A DNA stretch of 64,000 nucleotides from Solenopsis invicta (Eukaryota; Arthropoda; Insecta; Hymenoptera; Formicidae). Location: NCBI RefSeq assembly GCF_016802725.1, contig NC_052671.1, positions 20,999,728 through 21,063,727 on the forward strand, written 5' to 3'. Shown one piece after another: positions 42,861 to 54,116 of this stretch. Position numbers and translations under genes: made by a program. Below the pieces are notes generated by a model. The model was not told the origin of the DNA. It made no database searches and was given only the letters and a program-made list of their open reading frames with translations. The stretch's first letter is position 1. The number at the start of each line of letters is the position of its first letter.

Positions 42861-44264
42861 GAAATTGTTAAATATTTTTACCGGTTCTGTTTGTTGAGTT
42901 ATCTTAATTCTAATTTGATAGGATGGTAATGTCACGTGATTACTATGGATGTTTGGTTTAAGATTTTTTATTTTATTTTTATTTTGGTTTATTTTAATTT
43001 TATTAATCTAGGAATCTTCTATAATTTTTAATGCCTATAATTTTCAAAATATTTAGATACGGCGAGCACAGTGTGATAGCGGTGTGTGCAAGCAACAAGT
43101 TTCCGGGTTGCGATTTACAATTTTATTATTGTTTCTGTATAAAAACTATTTTTCTTTCCTGGCGCTAGCGGGAGCTACGAAGCACGAGGAAGAGCGAGCA
43201 ACACGAGACGCATTCCTTAGATTCCGCATATTATATTTGATTTAATACAATTTATATTTTATAGGTGATCTCAGTTTGAGATACACGGCGTATAACGGTT
43301 AATACACCCAATCATCATGCAATCCCAATCTGTTAAATTATTATTATTTTTATTTTTAATTATAATGGAAAAGTTACAGAAAGTTATAAGTAAGTGCTAC
43401 AGTTTCGAGTATTCTGATTCAGAAAATATTGTTAAATTCGTTTTTAGACTTAAATTTCACATTATAATTGGTCTTAAATTTGTTTTTGAAAAATAAAAAT
43501 TATTTTAACGGATGGTGCAAAAAAAAATATTTTCGAGAGCCAGACGTAACAGTAAATATAAATGTTAAATACGATTTGGTTTTTTTTATATATTCTATAC
43601 AAAATACTTATTTCAAAGTATTTTTTATAAACACCTCCTTTAAATAAATACTTTTGTTTTTATTTTCTATTTCAACTATTTTCCCCAGTTACCATCATTC
43701 TGTGTGGTGATTCACACGCGCCATACATCAAGCGTCTATCAAACGATTGCCCGCCAAACACCAACACGCCCCACGAGCCGCACTCCAGCAAGTGCGAGAA
43801 CAACTGCGGTACTAATTACTGCGCACGGCACCAGGTGGCCGCGGACGCGAAGAGTCACTCGCGTTTAAGATCCTCTGACTGGGTTATAAGAGTCGCGACG
43901 GTCGAATAATTTCTACGCTTTGTAGAGCGTCATGCTTCTACAAGCGTATTTTGAAGACAATATCCTTCTACAAGAAAGGCAAGAATCTCCTAACAAACAT
44001 CCGCCAACACTATTTATTTTCTGTTTGTGAACTTTTTATCTAGTGCACACTGAAGGACCTCGCACATGAAATGCATAGTACATAGACATAACGTAGCATA
44101 AGCATAAGAAACAAGTTCAATCTACATGATGCGCATAGCACATAAGTATTAGCCAATCAGAAGCGAGCAAAGCTGTTAACAATGTTTCTAACCTATTTCA
44201 GAATCGTGGTATTGTCAGGTATTGTGCCATATCGTACAAAGCAGTACAAAGGGTCGAAGGAAGG
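42861..44264. other. no gene seen; AT-rich, with a GC-richer block at 43690-43960
   Basis: The left part is AT-rich. The GC-richer block contains a TATA-like motif (gggttataagagtcgcgac near 43880) and looks like a promoter or LTR piece, but no inverted ends or coding sequence could be defined. Near 44070-44150 there are several cata(g/a)c repeats. Confidence 0.35.
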
Positions 44265-44534
44265 CTCAGGGGCAGTGTTGCTAGAGGGTCGCTTTTTTCG
44301 CGCATGCGCAATGGTCGAGGCAGTTGATACAGTGCCGGGTAGTGACACACTTAGGCGGGAAATGTTGGCGGGCTCCTGGCGCTGCTGGTGTAAAGGTTAG
44401 TAGTTAGTTACGTTTCAAAACATTTTTTTTTGAGGAAAATTTTACTCGAAATAATGTAGTATACGTTACATATACTGTATATTCCGAGTAAAATTTTCCT
44501 CTGAAAGAATGTTTTGAAAATAACCTTAATGTAA

Positions 44535-44690
44535 GGTGCATGAGATGCATGAGTTGCATGAATTGCATGACTTATGCATGTTTTTTTAAAATAAAGGAAG
44601 CTTATAAAATTTATTATTTAAAAAGCATAATTTTATTTTTTGCATGAATATTGAATGAGGAGCTGATTTTATTTTGCATGAATAATTATT
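44535..44690. repeat. subterminal GCATGA repeats of the hAT element
   Basis: The hexamer GCATGA or a one-base variant occurs about five times at 44538-44580 and again near 44640 and 44685. Subterminal short repeats near hAT ends are often transposase sites; that role is inferred here. Confidence 0.7.
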
Positions 44691-44784
44691 TTAATCATTT
44701 ATAATCCCTACATTATTATTTTTATTTTTGTATATAATTTATTTAATATATATTATATATATAATTTATTTTTATTTGTAAAAT

Positions 44785-46734
44785 ATGGATCCAAAAGGAG
44801 CCATTAAAAAAAGTAGGGAATTTTAACATGCATGGTTAGATGAAAAAGATTTTAAAGGATGGTTGGCTCCTCATCCAACTGAAAATAAAGCTTTTTGTAT
44901 TTTATGTAATACGACCATCAGATGTGCTAAAACAGATTTAGTACGCCATTCACAAAGAGCCAAACATATAGAAAGAGTAAAGTGTCAAAGCCTCGATAAT
45001 ATTAATAGTGACAGCAGTAGTAGTGATTTAAAACATAAAGATAAAGTCAAACGCGCAGAAATAAAATTATCAGCATTTTACGCTGAACATAATATCGCAT
45101 TTTATACCGCGGACCATTTAATACCTTTAATCAAAAATATTTGTATAGATTCAAAAATTGCTCACGATCTTTCACTGGCTCGATCTAAATGTACCAAAAT
45201 TGTCAAAGAAGCAAAACGGGAAACAGAAAAATTAATTAGTATTTTAAAAACAAATAAATTTTCAATTTTAGTTGATGAGAGTACTGATATCACAGATATT
45301 AAAGTTATGTGTGTTCTTACAAGATATGTCTCTCCTTTAGATAAAAAAGTTAAAACTCAATTATTAGATTTATTACTTTTAGATGCTACAAATTGTTCGG
45401 CTAAAAAAATTTTTGAAATTTTTAAAAAATGTTTGAAGATAAAGATATACCGATCACAAATATTATTGGAATGGCAAGCGACAACGCGTCTGTTATGATC
45501 GGATCTCATAATTCTTTTGCATCACATTTAAAATCAGAAGTACCGGGTTTAGTTTTATTAAAATGCATCTGCCATTCTTCCGCGATTATTGCTAGTAAAG
45601 CTTGCGAACAATTACCAGAGTCGTGTGAAAATTTAATTAGAAGCATTTCTACTTATATTTCGGGCAGTGCAAAAAGATCTGCAATTTTATGTGAATTCCA
45701 AGACTTTTGAAGTAGAAAAAAATAAAATTTTAAAATTGTCAAATACTAGATGGTTAGTTTTGCATAAATGTGTTATTCGACTTCTTGATAATTGGGAAGT
45801 CTTAAAAAGTTATTTTATTTTAGCTGTCACAGAAGATAAATTACAATCCGCAGAAATAATTTTAACATGTTTAAATAATAGTTCAATTAAAGCCTATCTT
45901 TTATTTTTAAAATATTTTTAAAATTTTTTTAATAGTTTTAACGCTCTTTTTTAATCGCGAATAGTTTTGATTCACAAATTATTTTTAAGCAGTCAGCAAT
46001 TAATTCGGCAAATAGGTCAAAATTTTATTATTCCCGAGGCTTTAGTACACATCGCTACTTTAAATGTAGACGATAAAAATATCATCAAACACCTGAATGA
46101 TATATATGTGGGGCCCGAATGTGAAAATCTTTTGGCAACTCTGTCTTTAGAATGCGCACAAGAAATTAAATTAAAATGTTTAAATTTTTATATAACAGCT
46201 ATTAAAGAAATGTTGAAACGGTTACCATACAACGATAAATTTTTTGAATTATTAACTTTTTTAGATCCTCAAATTGCATTATATGATGAAGGCAGAAATA
46301 AAGTTAAAGATTTAACTGATATTGCTGTGCGCATAGGGCAAATTGATATTACAAAATTAGCATTTGAATGGAGAATTCTGCCATCCATGTTTAACGAGAT
46401 AGAAAAAAAAGAATTAGCTTCATTAGAAATCGAAGAAATGTGGAAAAAAATATTAGAATTTAAAGATTTTAATGATAATAGATTATTTTTAACTTTAAAG
46501 TCATTAGTCGAAGTAGTATTGTCTTTTCCACATTCAAATGCCGAAGCTGAACGAATTTTTTCAATAGTTTCGGATATAAAAAATAAAAAAAGGAATCGAT
46601 TATCTCATGATACAGTTTCCGCAATTTGTATTGTACGTTCGAGTTTTCAAACTCAAGGTATTAATTGTTTAAATTTTGAAGTAGATTCTAGACATTTGGA
46701 ATTACACAATGCCCAAAATTTATATACAGAGTAA
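44785..46734 (+). pseudogene. hAT transposase, one nonsense codon and several frameshifts
   Basis: ATG 44785 starts MDPKGAIKKSREF, and TAA follows at 44824. The same frame continues with WLDEKDFKGWLAPHPTENKA and a BED/THAP-like zinc finger (CILCNTT.......LVRHSQRAKH) to 45498. A frame change near 45429 leads to NIIGMASDNASVMIGSHNSF and CICHSSAIIASKACEQL (the RNase H-like core). Another near 45690 leads to LSNTRWLVLHKCVIRLLDNW. Stops near 45921-45960 precede the last frame, 45967-46734. That frame ends with the C-terminal dimerisation region (VVLSFPHSNAEAERIFSIVS, NRLSHDTVSAICIVRS). Domain order is complete for a hAT transposase, but the gene is dead. Confidence 0.93.
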
Positions 46735-47539
46735 TGCCATTTTACATCTGACGGTACTTATCTGATGGTATTTTGTAACTTTGTTTTTTTTCAATTTTTT
46801 TATTTGCATGTTTTTATTTTGTTTCTTATTAATATGCTGGCTTCCTTTATGCTAATCTCTATTATTGTTATTAATTATAATTTATATATTTTTTCAGCAT
46901 ATATTTTATCACGTATATGTATTACACTTTTATTTTATGTTCTAGTCTAGCGTGACCAAAGAGAGTACAAATTTGTTTTATTTTTAATTATATTTTATTG
47001 ATATATAATTTAAATGCAGCAATGCATAAATATATATTTATTGTTTAGCGATTGTTAATTATTTTATATGTTATTTATTATTTCTTTTTAATATTTATGG
47101 AATATTAATTTTATACAAAAGCAATTAAAGTATTATTTTTTTTATTTTGTAAAGAAATGTATAATTTTTGAATACTGGTAAGGTTTTTTGGTAGTTTTTC
47201 CTTACCCTTGCAACAAATGTTGGTATTCTTCATGATTCTACCAAATAAATTATTTTATTTTGAATTTTTAACAAATTTTGTATTATCCTTTTCTTTTACC
47301 TTCTACTTTGTATTATTAATTTATTTTGCGCATCAATGATTTAATTTTTTTATAAGTATATTCGCACACGTGCATTTAATCTAGTAATTGATTAATATTT
47401 TTTCATTTTCAAGAAGTTTTTATCGTTGTTAAAATATGGGCTCTAATAGTACCCTTTTTCTAACGATTATGGTACTTTACTGAGGTTGCGTTTTATGCGC
47501 ATGTGCGAAAAAAGCAACCCATCTAGCAACACTGCTCAG

Positions 47540-47685
47540 GGGCTCTATTCTTGAAAACATGCGAATAATTTTCGTATACGAAAGTGGCAAAATAGTCAAT
47601 GGAATTATTCAATGATATTCTTCCATTGGTTATTTTGCCATTTTTGTATACGAAAATTAATCACATGATTTCAAGAATAGGGCCC
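47540..47685. mobile_element. PIF/Harbinger-like MITE (146 bp), CAG duplication
   Basis: The ends GGGCTCTATTCTTGAAAACA and, on the complement, GGGCCCTATTCTTGAAATCA match over more than 50 bp with few changes (tttcgtatac, gcaaaata). The flanks are CAG at 47537-47539 and 47686-47688. The element is nearly a full palindrome. Its left border coincides with the right duplication of the hAT. Confidence 0.85.
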
Positions 47686-47689
47686 CAGG

Positions 47690-49118
47690 AGATGAGGTGC
47701 TTCAAAAAAAAAAAAAGATTCGTGGTATTGAGATACGTGTAGTGTTGGCGAGTTGCGATTGTTTATTCTTCTTTCTGTTTTTAAGTCCGTTTGATGCCTT
47801 GGACCCGTGTAAACACGTCCGTTATTGAATATTGTGTGAATCTTACCAAAAAACAAAAATACAAAAATAAAAGTAAGTAAACATCTTTTTATAATCACTA
47901 TCAAGCTGTCATAAAAAATAATTAATATTCATAAATTATATTTACTAATTGTTTCATGAAATATAAGAATAATGTTTAGATATAATAAATATAAGATAAT
48001 TTACTAAGTTTTGAAAAAAATTACAACGTCAAATAAGTTAATTAAACTAATAAGCTAATCTGTTTCTTGTATTAAGATATTATTAGGCAGTTAAGTAGAA
48101 GTCAAATATAGTCCAGACAGTATTCTTCTAGAGTATTTACCCTGCTTGCAAGTTTAATTGACATTGAAATTGTTATGATTGAAATGGACTGTAATAATAT
48201 AATGCACTGATGGTAAGGAAATTAACTTTCCATAATAATAAAAATTGCAATAACGTTATATAATATATATTGTTTAAATTACAGTTTTGATGATTCTACA
48301 ACAACTGTAAACTTGAGTACTTTTCAAGCAGGTTATCTATTTATGATCTTTATAGTCAGGTAATTTCTTATGTCATATACATTTTTTAACTAATTTTTTC
48401 TATCAAAATTGCAAAACAATATTTACAACTTCTAAAAGATTTTTAGAAATAATACAATTAATAATTTTTCCATATATATGAAACATTTTAATAAATATTA
48501 AATTTACAAAGTAACTTATAATAAAATATTTACGATAAAATAATCAAGTTATTTAAATTGATTTACAGTTTTTAAAAAACAACTCTTCAAGCTCGACAAA
48601 TTAGAGTAACTCCAGTATATATGCTGCACATAATAAAAATTCATTTATCAAGTTTTCTTTATTGAGCATAATAGACTGTACTCATAGAAACTTCATACTA
48701 TTTACTACTTTAAAATAGTTAATAAAATATGAAATATTTATTTTCTTATATTTGGAAAAAAGAAAAAACAATTGCATTTTTGCCATATATCAAAAGTAAA
48801 ATTTATAGCTATTCATGAGTGGAATAATTAAACCGATTTAAATAATTAATTGGTAAATAAAGAATACAAGAGCTAAGCATTTGTATTTTTGTATACTCTA
48901 TTTGTTCCTGTCTTTCTACTTATTTTGAAATGATTAATAAACTTTTAACACTTCCTACAGAGAGATAGTAATTATTTTACGTAAATTGTAATCGCTGCGT
49001 CACTCATAATATTGACAAATTTATTGAACTTTCATTAATATTAAAGGTCACAGGACTATCAACGAACCGAAAGTTTTGGCTAAACTTTCTCTACCTTATT
49101 ATTGTACTGCTGTTATCA
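47690..49118. other. AT-rich stretch without a recognised feature
   Basis: A poly-A run follows the MITE near 47704. The remainder has only short frames and no inverted or tandem repeat that I can define. Confidence 0.5.
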
Positions 49119-49120
49119 TA

Positions 49121-50442
49121 CGAGGTGTGTTCAAAAAGTATCGCGAATTTTGAATTTTCGCGGGTTACGTATATTCGAATTTCGATCTTTTTGTGGCGTT
49201 ATGTTGGTACTCATGTCTCTCACTTATGCCGACAAGCTCGGCCATTTTGAATGTTCACTTAATTGTTGACAGCTGCTTTGCTTGCACGTGTTTTGGATCG
49301 TCTTCGATTTTTACCTATTCAAAAAAATGGATCAAAGAACCTGTATCAAATTTTGTGTGAAAAACGAAATTAAGTGGGCGGATGCATTCCGAATGTTGAC
49401 TGTGGCATACGGAGAAGCTACCTTGGACCGAAGCAACGTTTATCGGTGGTACAAAATGTTCTCAGAAGGCCGAGAAGATGTGAACGACGAAGAGCGTGCC
49501 GGACGCCCGAGCACTTCAACAACAGACGAAAAAATTAATGAAGTGGAGAAAATGGTATTGGCCAATCGTCGAATCACCGTTAGAGAAGTTGCTGAGGACC
49601 TAAACATATCGATTGGCTCGTGCCATTCGATTTTTATCAATGATTTGGGCATGAGACGGGTCGCCGCGAAATTCGTACCAAAATTGCTCAATTGCGACCA
49701 AAAACAGCATCGCATGAACATTGCTAATGAGATGTTGGACTCTGTCCGCGACGACCCAAATTTGCTCCAGAGGGTCATAACTGGTGACGAATCGTGGGTT
49801 TATGGTTATGACGTGGAAACCAAAGCTCAATCATCTCAATGGAAGCTGCCGCACGAACCAAGACCGAAAAAAGCGCGCCAAGTTCGGTCGAATGTGAAAG
49901 TTTTGCTGACAGTTTTCTTCGATTGCAGGGGCGTGGTGCATCATGAGTTCTTGCCACAGGGTAGAACGGTCAATAAGGAATATTATCTGCAAGTTATGCG
50001 CAATTTGCGCGAAGCAATCCGCCAGAAACGCCCGGATTTGTGGAAGAACAAAAATTGGCTTTTGCACCACGATAACGCCCCTGCTCACACATCGTTGCTT
50101 GTGCGCGACTTTTTGGCCAAAAACAACACACTAATGATGCCGCAGCCACCGTATTCCCCAGATCTGGCCCCCTGTGACTTTTTCTTGTTCCCTAAACTGA
50201 AGAGGCCCATGAAAGGACGACGTTACGCTACGCTTGACGAGATAAAGACGGCATCGAAGGAGGAGCTGAACAAGATAAAAAAAAATGATTTTTTGAAGTG
50301 CTTCGAAGATTGGAAAAACCGTTGGCACAAGTGTATAATATCTCATGGGGATTACTTTGAAGGGGACAAAATAGATATTCATGAATAAATAAATAATTTT
50401 TGAAAAAACACAAAATTCGCGATACTTTTTGAACACACCTCG
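49121..50442 (+). mobile_element. mariner transposon, copy 2 (1322 bp), intact
   Basis: Terminal repeats are the same as in copy 1, and the TA duplication is at 49119-49120 and 50443-50444. By eye it differs from copies 1 and 3 at about five positions each. It has the full 9-A tract and no premature stop. Confidence 0.98.
49327..50388 (+). CDS. mariner transposase, apparently intact (353 aa)
   Basis: The start ATG 49327 follows aaaaaa (MDQRTCIKFCVKNEIKW). The protein has an N-terminal helix-turn-helix (residues about 5-110) with the linker RRITVREVAEDLNISIG, and a DDE/D catalytic core. Asp154 is in TGDESWVYGYD, Asp249 in HHDNAPAHTS and Asp284 in PYSPDLAPCDFF, giving D(34)D. The C-terminus is complete (FEDWKNRWHKC...). 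Length and catalytic residues are as expected for an active mariner. It cuts and pastes the element at TA sites in the nucleus. Close copies 1 and 3 carry different disabling changes. Relatedness to the human FLJ37770/GVQW3-type sequences is a recollection. Confidence 0.96.
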   Translation: MDQRTCIKFCVKNEIKWADAFRMLTVAYGEATLDRSNVYRWYKMFSEGREDVNDEERAGRPSTSTTDEKINEVEKMVLANRRITVREVAEDLNISIGSCHSIFINDLGMRRVAAKFVPKLLNCDQKQHRMNIANEMLDSVRDDPNLLQRVITGDESWVYGYDVETKAQSSQWKLPHEPRPKKARQVRSNVKVLLTVFFDCRGVVHHEFLPQGRTVNKEYYLQVMRNLREAIRQKRPDLWKNKNWLLHHDNAPAHTSLLVRDFLAKNNTLMMPQPPYSPDLAPCDFFLFPKLKRPMKGRRYATLDEIKTASKEELNKIKKNDFLKCFEDWKNRWHKCIISHGDYFEGDKIDIHE

Positions 50443-50986
50443 TATATTGACAATTTTAAGTTCCTTGTGTGCAAGGATGCCAAAACATTCGTTTATTTTC
50501 AATTCATTTTATTGTAACTTAATCTCTTATACCTCAAAATAAATATCTTGTTTTTTTTTAAACGTGCGTTATGAAATTTTTTTTAAAAGTATTATATCTA
50601 AAAAGTATACTCTAAACATTTTTTTAATGTAAAAATCTAAAAAATTATGATTTTTTTAAATGAGTTATTTTTTAAGTTTCTTTTGGTTTAATAATTTTTT
50701 GCTGTAATTTTGATTTAAAATTTAATATAACATGAAATTAATCCACATTTTACACTATTTGAAGAATGTTCAGTAATAATTCAACTCAAAACAATACATA
50801 GTTTAGACACGACAGTCGTTCAGAGTCAGTCGGAATCATTTTTACCCCGTGTGACTGTTATGTTACTTTATTGAAGTGTGACCGTTAATAAGCTAAACAA
50901 AGTAAAATACAATACAAAAATTAAGAGTAAAGAACTACAATACAAGAATAAAGAACACAATACTAACGTAACGTAAAGGTAATATA

Positions 50987-51374
50987 GAGGGTGTTTTTTT
51001 TTTATTTCCCTAGGCGGATATTTCAAAAACTACGCAAAATACAGAAAAATGTTTCAAACGAAAGTTCTATGGCTTGGAGGGGACACAAGAAAATACGATT
51101 AATTTTAATTAAGGTGGTAAAGGTCAGGTCAAGGTCACATTAATTTTTTTCAAATAGAATACCCTACATTTGATCCTGGAACCAAAAATAGGGCATTCTA
51201 TTAAAAAAAAATTAATGTAACCTTGACCTGATCTTTACCACGCCACTCAAGGTCAAACTAATAGAACCTTCTTATGTCTCCTTCTGAGCTATATAACTTT
51301 TGCTTGAAACATTTTTCTGTATTTTGCATAGTTTCCGAAATATCCGTCTGGGAAATTGAAAAAAAAACATCCTG
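50987..51374. mobile_element. fold-back element with (C/G)AGGGTG ends and TATA flanks (388 bp)
   Basis: The left arm (agggtgtttttttttttatt, cggatatttcaaaaactacg) is mirrored by the right arm (complement caggatgtttttttt, cggatatttcggaaactatg). TATA is on both sides (50983-50986 and 51375-51378). The centre has a second inverted pair (aggtcaaggtcac against gtgaccttgacct-like sequence). It belongs to the same end-type as the elements at 21-24.6 kb. 50445-50980 is AT-rich with nothing recognised. Confidence 0.8.
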
Positions 51375-51672
51375 TATAAAAGAGTAATTGCAAGCAAGTT
51401 ATCTTCACTCCTACTTTTTTTGTCTTTTGCTGCGTAAATACCAGAGTTATCCTATACAATTTTTTTACTATAATTTCAATAATTTATGTATTTTATTCCA
51501 ATAAGCCAAATTCTTAATAAATTTCTTTACTATTTAAAATTCTTTATAACTTATTTAATATTTAATAAAATTTATTTTTTACTTGCAGTGTAACATAACT
51601 TGACTGATTAATTAGGAAAAGATCAAATTTCCAAAATCTGTTAATCCCTATGTGACAAGATTCTGATCTAAG

Positions 51673-53006
51673 ATGGATACATATTATTATATTTATACCG
51701 CGATCATAGCGAGTTATATGTTATTGAGGAAACGAAAAAAAAAACGATTGTTTTGGGTACGACCCATAAATGTACGTCGACCACTATTTGGAGATTTCCA
51801 ACATCTTTTCCAAGAATTGAAAGATGATGAAACAATGTTTTTCAAGTATACAAGAATGAATCTTTTAATTTTTAATAAATTATTAAATATATTGCGACCT
51901 CACTTACAAAAAAGACATTGGAGGGCATTACCTGCAGAACAACGCCTTATCATTATGCTCCGGTATTGTAAATGCTTTTAATTTTTACTGTTAATTTGTT
52001 TTTTTTTTGCTAATAACTTTTTTCTTTCAGATTTCTTGCGACAGGAGATCAGGTATCTTCAATTGCATTTGCACATCGAATAGGTGAATCAACTGCTTAT
52101 AAAGTTATCAAAGAAACATGTGTAGTAACAGTAAGAATTTTAAGTTCTATATATTTAAAGCCACCTAAAAAAGAAGACTGGAAAAATATAGCTATTGGAT
52201 TTTGGAATCATTGGAATTTTCCAAATTGTTTAGGTGCAATTGATGGTAAACATTTTCTCATAAAAGCACCTTCAAATTCTGGTACTTTATATTTCAATTA
52301 TAAGAAAAATTTTAGCATTGTGTTATTAGCAGCATGTGATTATCAATATAAATTTACTATAGTAGATTGTGGTGCTTATGGAAGCTCAAGTGATGGCGGT
52401 ATATTTGCACAATCAGAATTTGGAAAATGCTTAAACAGTGATAATCTTGATATACCTGTCGAGAATTGTAAGTTACCTCTGACAGATGTAGAAATGCCTT
52501 ATTATTTTGTTGCTGATGAGGCATTTCCTTTGTCAAAAAGAATAATGCGACCTTATCCTGGACAGTTTCTAACTGATAAAAAGTCCATTTTTAATTATCG
52601 CTTATCAAGAGCTAGACGTATTATTGAAAATACATTCGGAATTCTAGTCTCAAGATGGAGACTTTTTCAACGTTGTATATGTTTAGATCCAAGACATGCA
52701 GATGTAATAATCATGGCTGCAATAAATTTACATAATTATTTAATGACGGAAAACAATACAAGTACAAGTAGTTACTGTCCAGTGAATTATGTTGATAGCG
52801 AAGATAGTACAGGACATGTTATAGAAGGAGAATGGAGATTAGGTCTTGAGAATGTTAATAATTTGCGAGCTACTAATGTACATAGAGCGGTTAGAGAAGC
52901 TTATAATCAAAGAGATACCTTAGCTGAATATTTGTCATCATCACAAGGTGAAGTTCCATGGCAAATAGAATATATTCACAGGGGATATAATAGAGATTTA
53001 ATATAA
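51673..53006 (+). CDS. HARBI1-like DDE nuclease, two exons, apparently intact (421 aa)
   Basis: Exon 1 (51673-51962) starts MDTYYYIYTAIIASYMLLRK, with a basic KRKKKR stretch and the FLHLLFQELK-like region before FFKYTRMNLLIFNKLLNILR. The intron 51963-52030 is 68 bp with gt...ttctttcag; it joins LR to FLATGDQVSSIAFAH in frame. Exon 2 has the DDE_4 catalytic blocks LGAIDGKHFLIKAP (Asp168), GSSSDGGIF (Asp218) and RRIIENTFGIL (Glu296), and ends HRGYNRDLI. No stop or frameshift is seen. It is about half identical by eye to the broken Harbinger nuclease at 37650-39364. No element ends were found around it, so it is either a transposon gene in a worn element or a candidate for host use. Confidence 0.88.
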
Positions 53007-53131
53007 AATGTAAACTTACGAACTTATTATCGATCAATAATTATTAAAAACCATGAAAGATATTTATTATGATTGCACAAAATATTAATATAAATGAATA
53101 TTTTCTATATCTGTTACATTTTCTATACTTG

Positions 53132-53359
53132 TTACATTTTGTGCAATCTGCAGGAATTATTACTTTTTAAAATATTTTTAAAATCCTTATTTTTTTTATC
53201 ATAAAGATGGGGGCAACTTTTTACCAAATTGATTAATAAACAGTCTTCCTCTTTTGAAAAATTTAGTATAAACATGTTTTTAGCTTCAATAATTATATCT
53301 TTGTAATAATCGTTATGGTCTTTCATTTTTTTCTTCCAAATTTTAATATAAAATGGCAA
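53132..53359 (-). pseudogene. MADF-like exon next to the HARBI1-like gene, truncated
   Basis: The minus-strand frame begins MPFYIKIWKKKMKDHNDYYK and contains FSKEEDCLLINLVKSCPHLY, then DKKNKDFKNILK, the first half of a MADF-type domain. A possible donor (GTAATA) follows LK. Only 126 bp separate it from the convergent nuclease gene, too little for the remaining exons seen in the 40.2-41.5 kb relative, so the partner gene seems to have lost its 3' part. Confidence 0.55.
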
Positions 53360-53399
53360 ATTGTTCGCCAGATTTGCTATTAAAAGCTGTATAAGAGGA

Positions 53400-53860
53400 A
53401 AAATAAGAATGTATGTGTATATACGTGCGCGCGTGCTTATGTATGTTTTTCACTGAAGATATATTAATGAACTGAGATCTCCTTGTACGAGTGCAAGCTC
53501 ACATATATTTAACTATTGCGATATTGTATGGTAAATGGTTCATCGGCTTGCATTCTGTTCATATATCTTGTCTGTTATCATATGTTGTCCGTATATTTGG
53601 AGCATTATATTCTATCTGCAAATAAGTAAAAGTCGCGTTACATGTTGCGTTTACTTTTTTTTTTATAAAAATGCTCGTTATTTTGTAAAAAAGAATTAAA
53701 TGTAGAGATTGAAAGAAAATTATGAAAAAATTACAGATTGTTCTATATTGTGTTTCAAAGTAATACAAAAAGTTTAGCATTGCTTTTTTACTTAGATCAA
53801 ATATTATTTTAATGTTTCATTTTAGTGTTTTTACTTATGCTCTGATAAAAACCTAGATTA

Positions 53861-53906
<46 letters not shown>

Positions 53907-54116
53907 CACATATTCAAAATTGAGATATAAGACTTCTTAAAGACATTCTAAAGAAGTTTAGAGATATTTTTGTAAAAGATGTTTTAAATTCCAATTTTGG
54001 ATTAGTGTTGTCTAGGAACGTGACATAACATATGACAACAACAAAAATATTAAAGGTATGAAGAGAAAATTATAATTTTTTTATAAATTTAAGTACTTGA
54101 GATGATTTATGCCATA
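53400..54116. other. AT-rich stretch with a (TA)n microsatellite at about 53858-53900
   Basis: The microsatellite is interrupted by two c/g positions. I see no gene or transposon ends in this stretch. Confidence 0.6.

Larger units (their letters stand above)
44273..47534 (+). mobile_element. hAT transposon, complete (3262 bp), 8-bp duplication CTCAGGGG
   Basis: The ends are CAGTGTTGCTAGAGGGTCGC and, on the complement of the right end, CAGTGTTGCTAGATGGGTTGC. They are flanked by CTCAGGGG on both sides (44265-44272 and 47535-47542). The 8-bp duplication and the CAG..TG ends are the hAT pattern. The 5' non-coding part has a long hairpin (about 44411-44446 with 44483-44521) and GCATGA repeats. 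It encodes one broken transposase. Confidence 0.97.

Noticed and set aside
43690..43960. A further LTR or promoter
   Set aside because: A TATA-like motif and higher GC are seen, but no inverted ends, duplication or coding sequence. Kept only as a note in the feature list.
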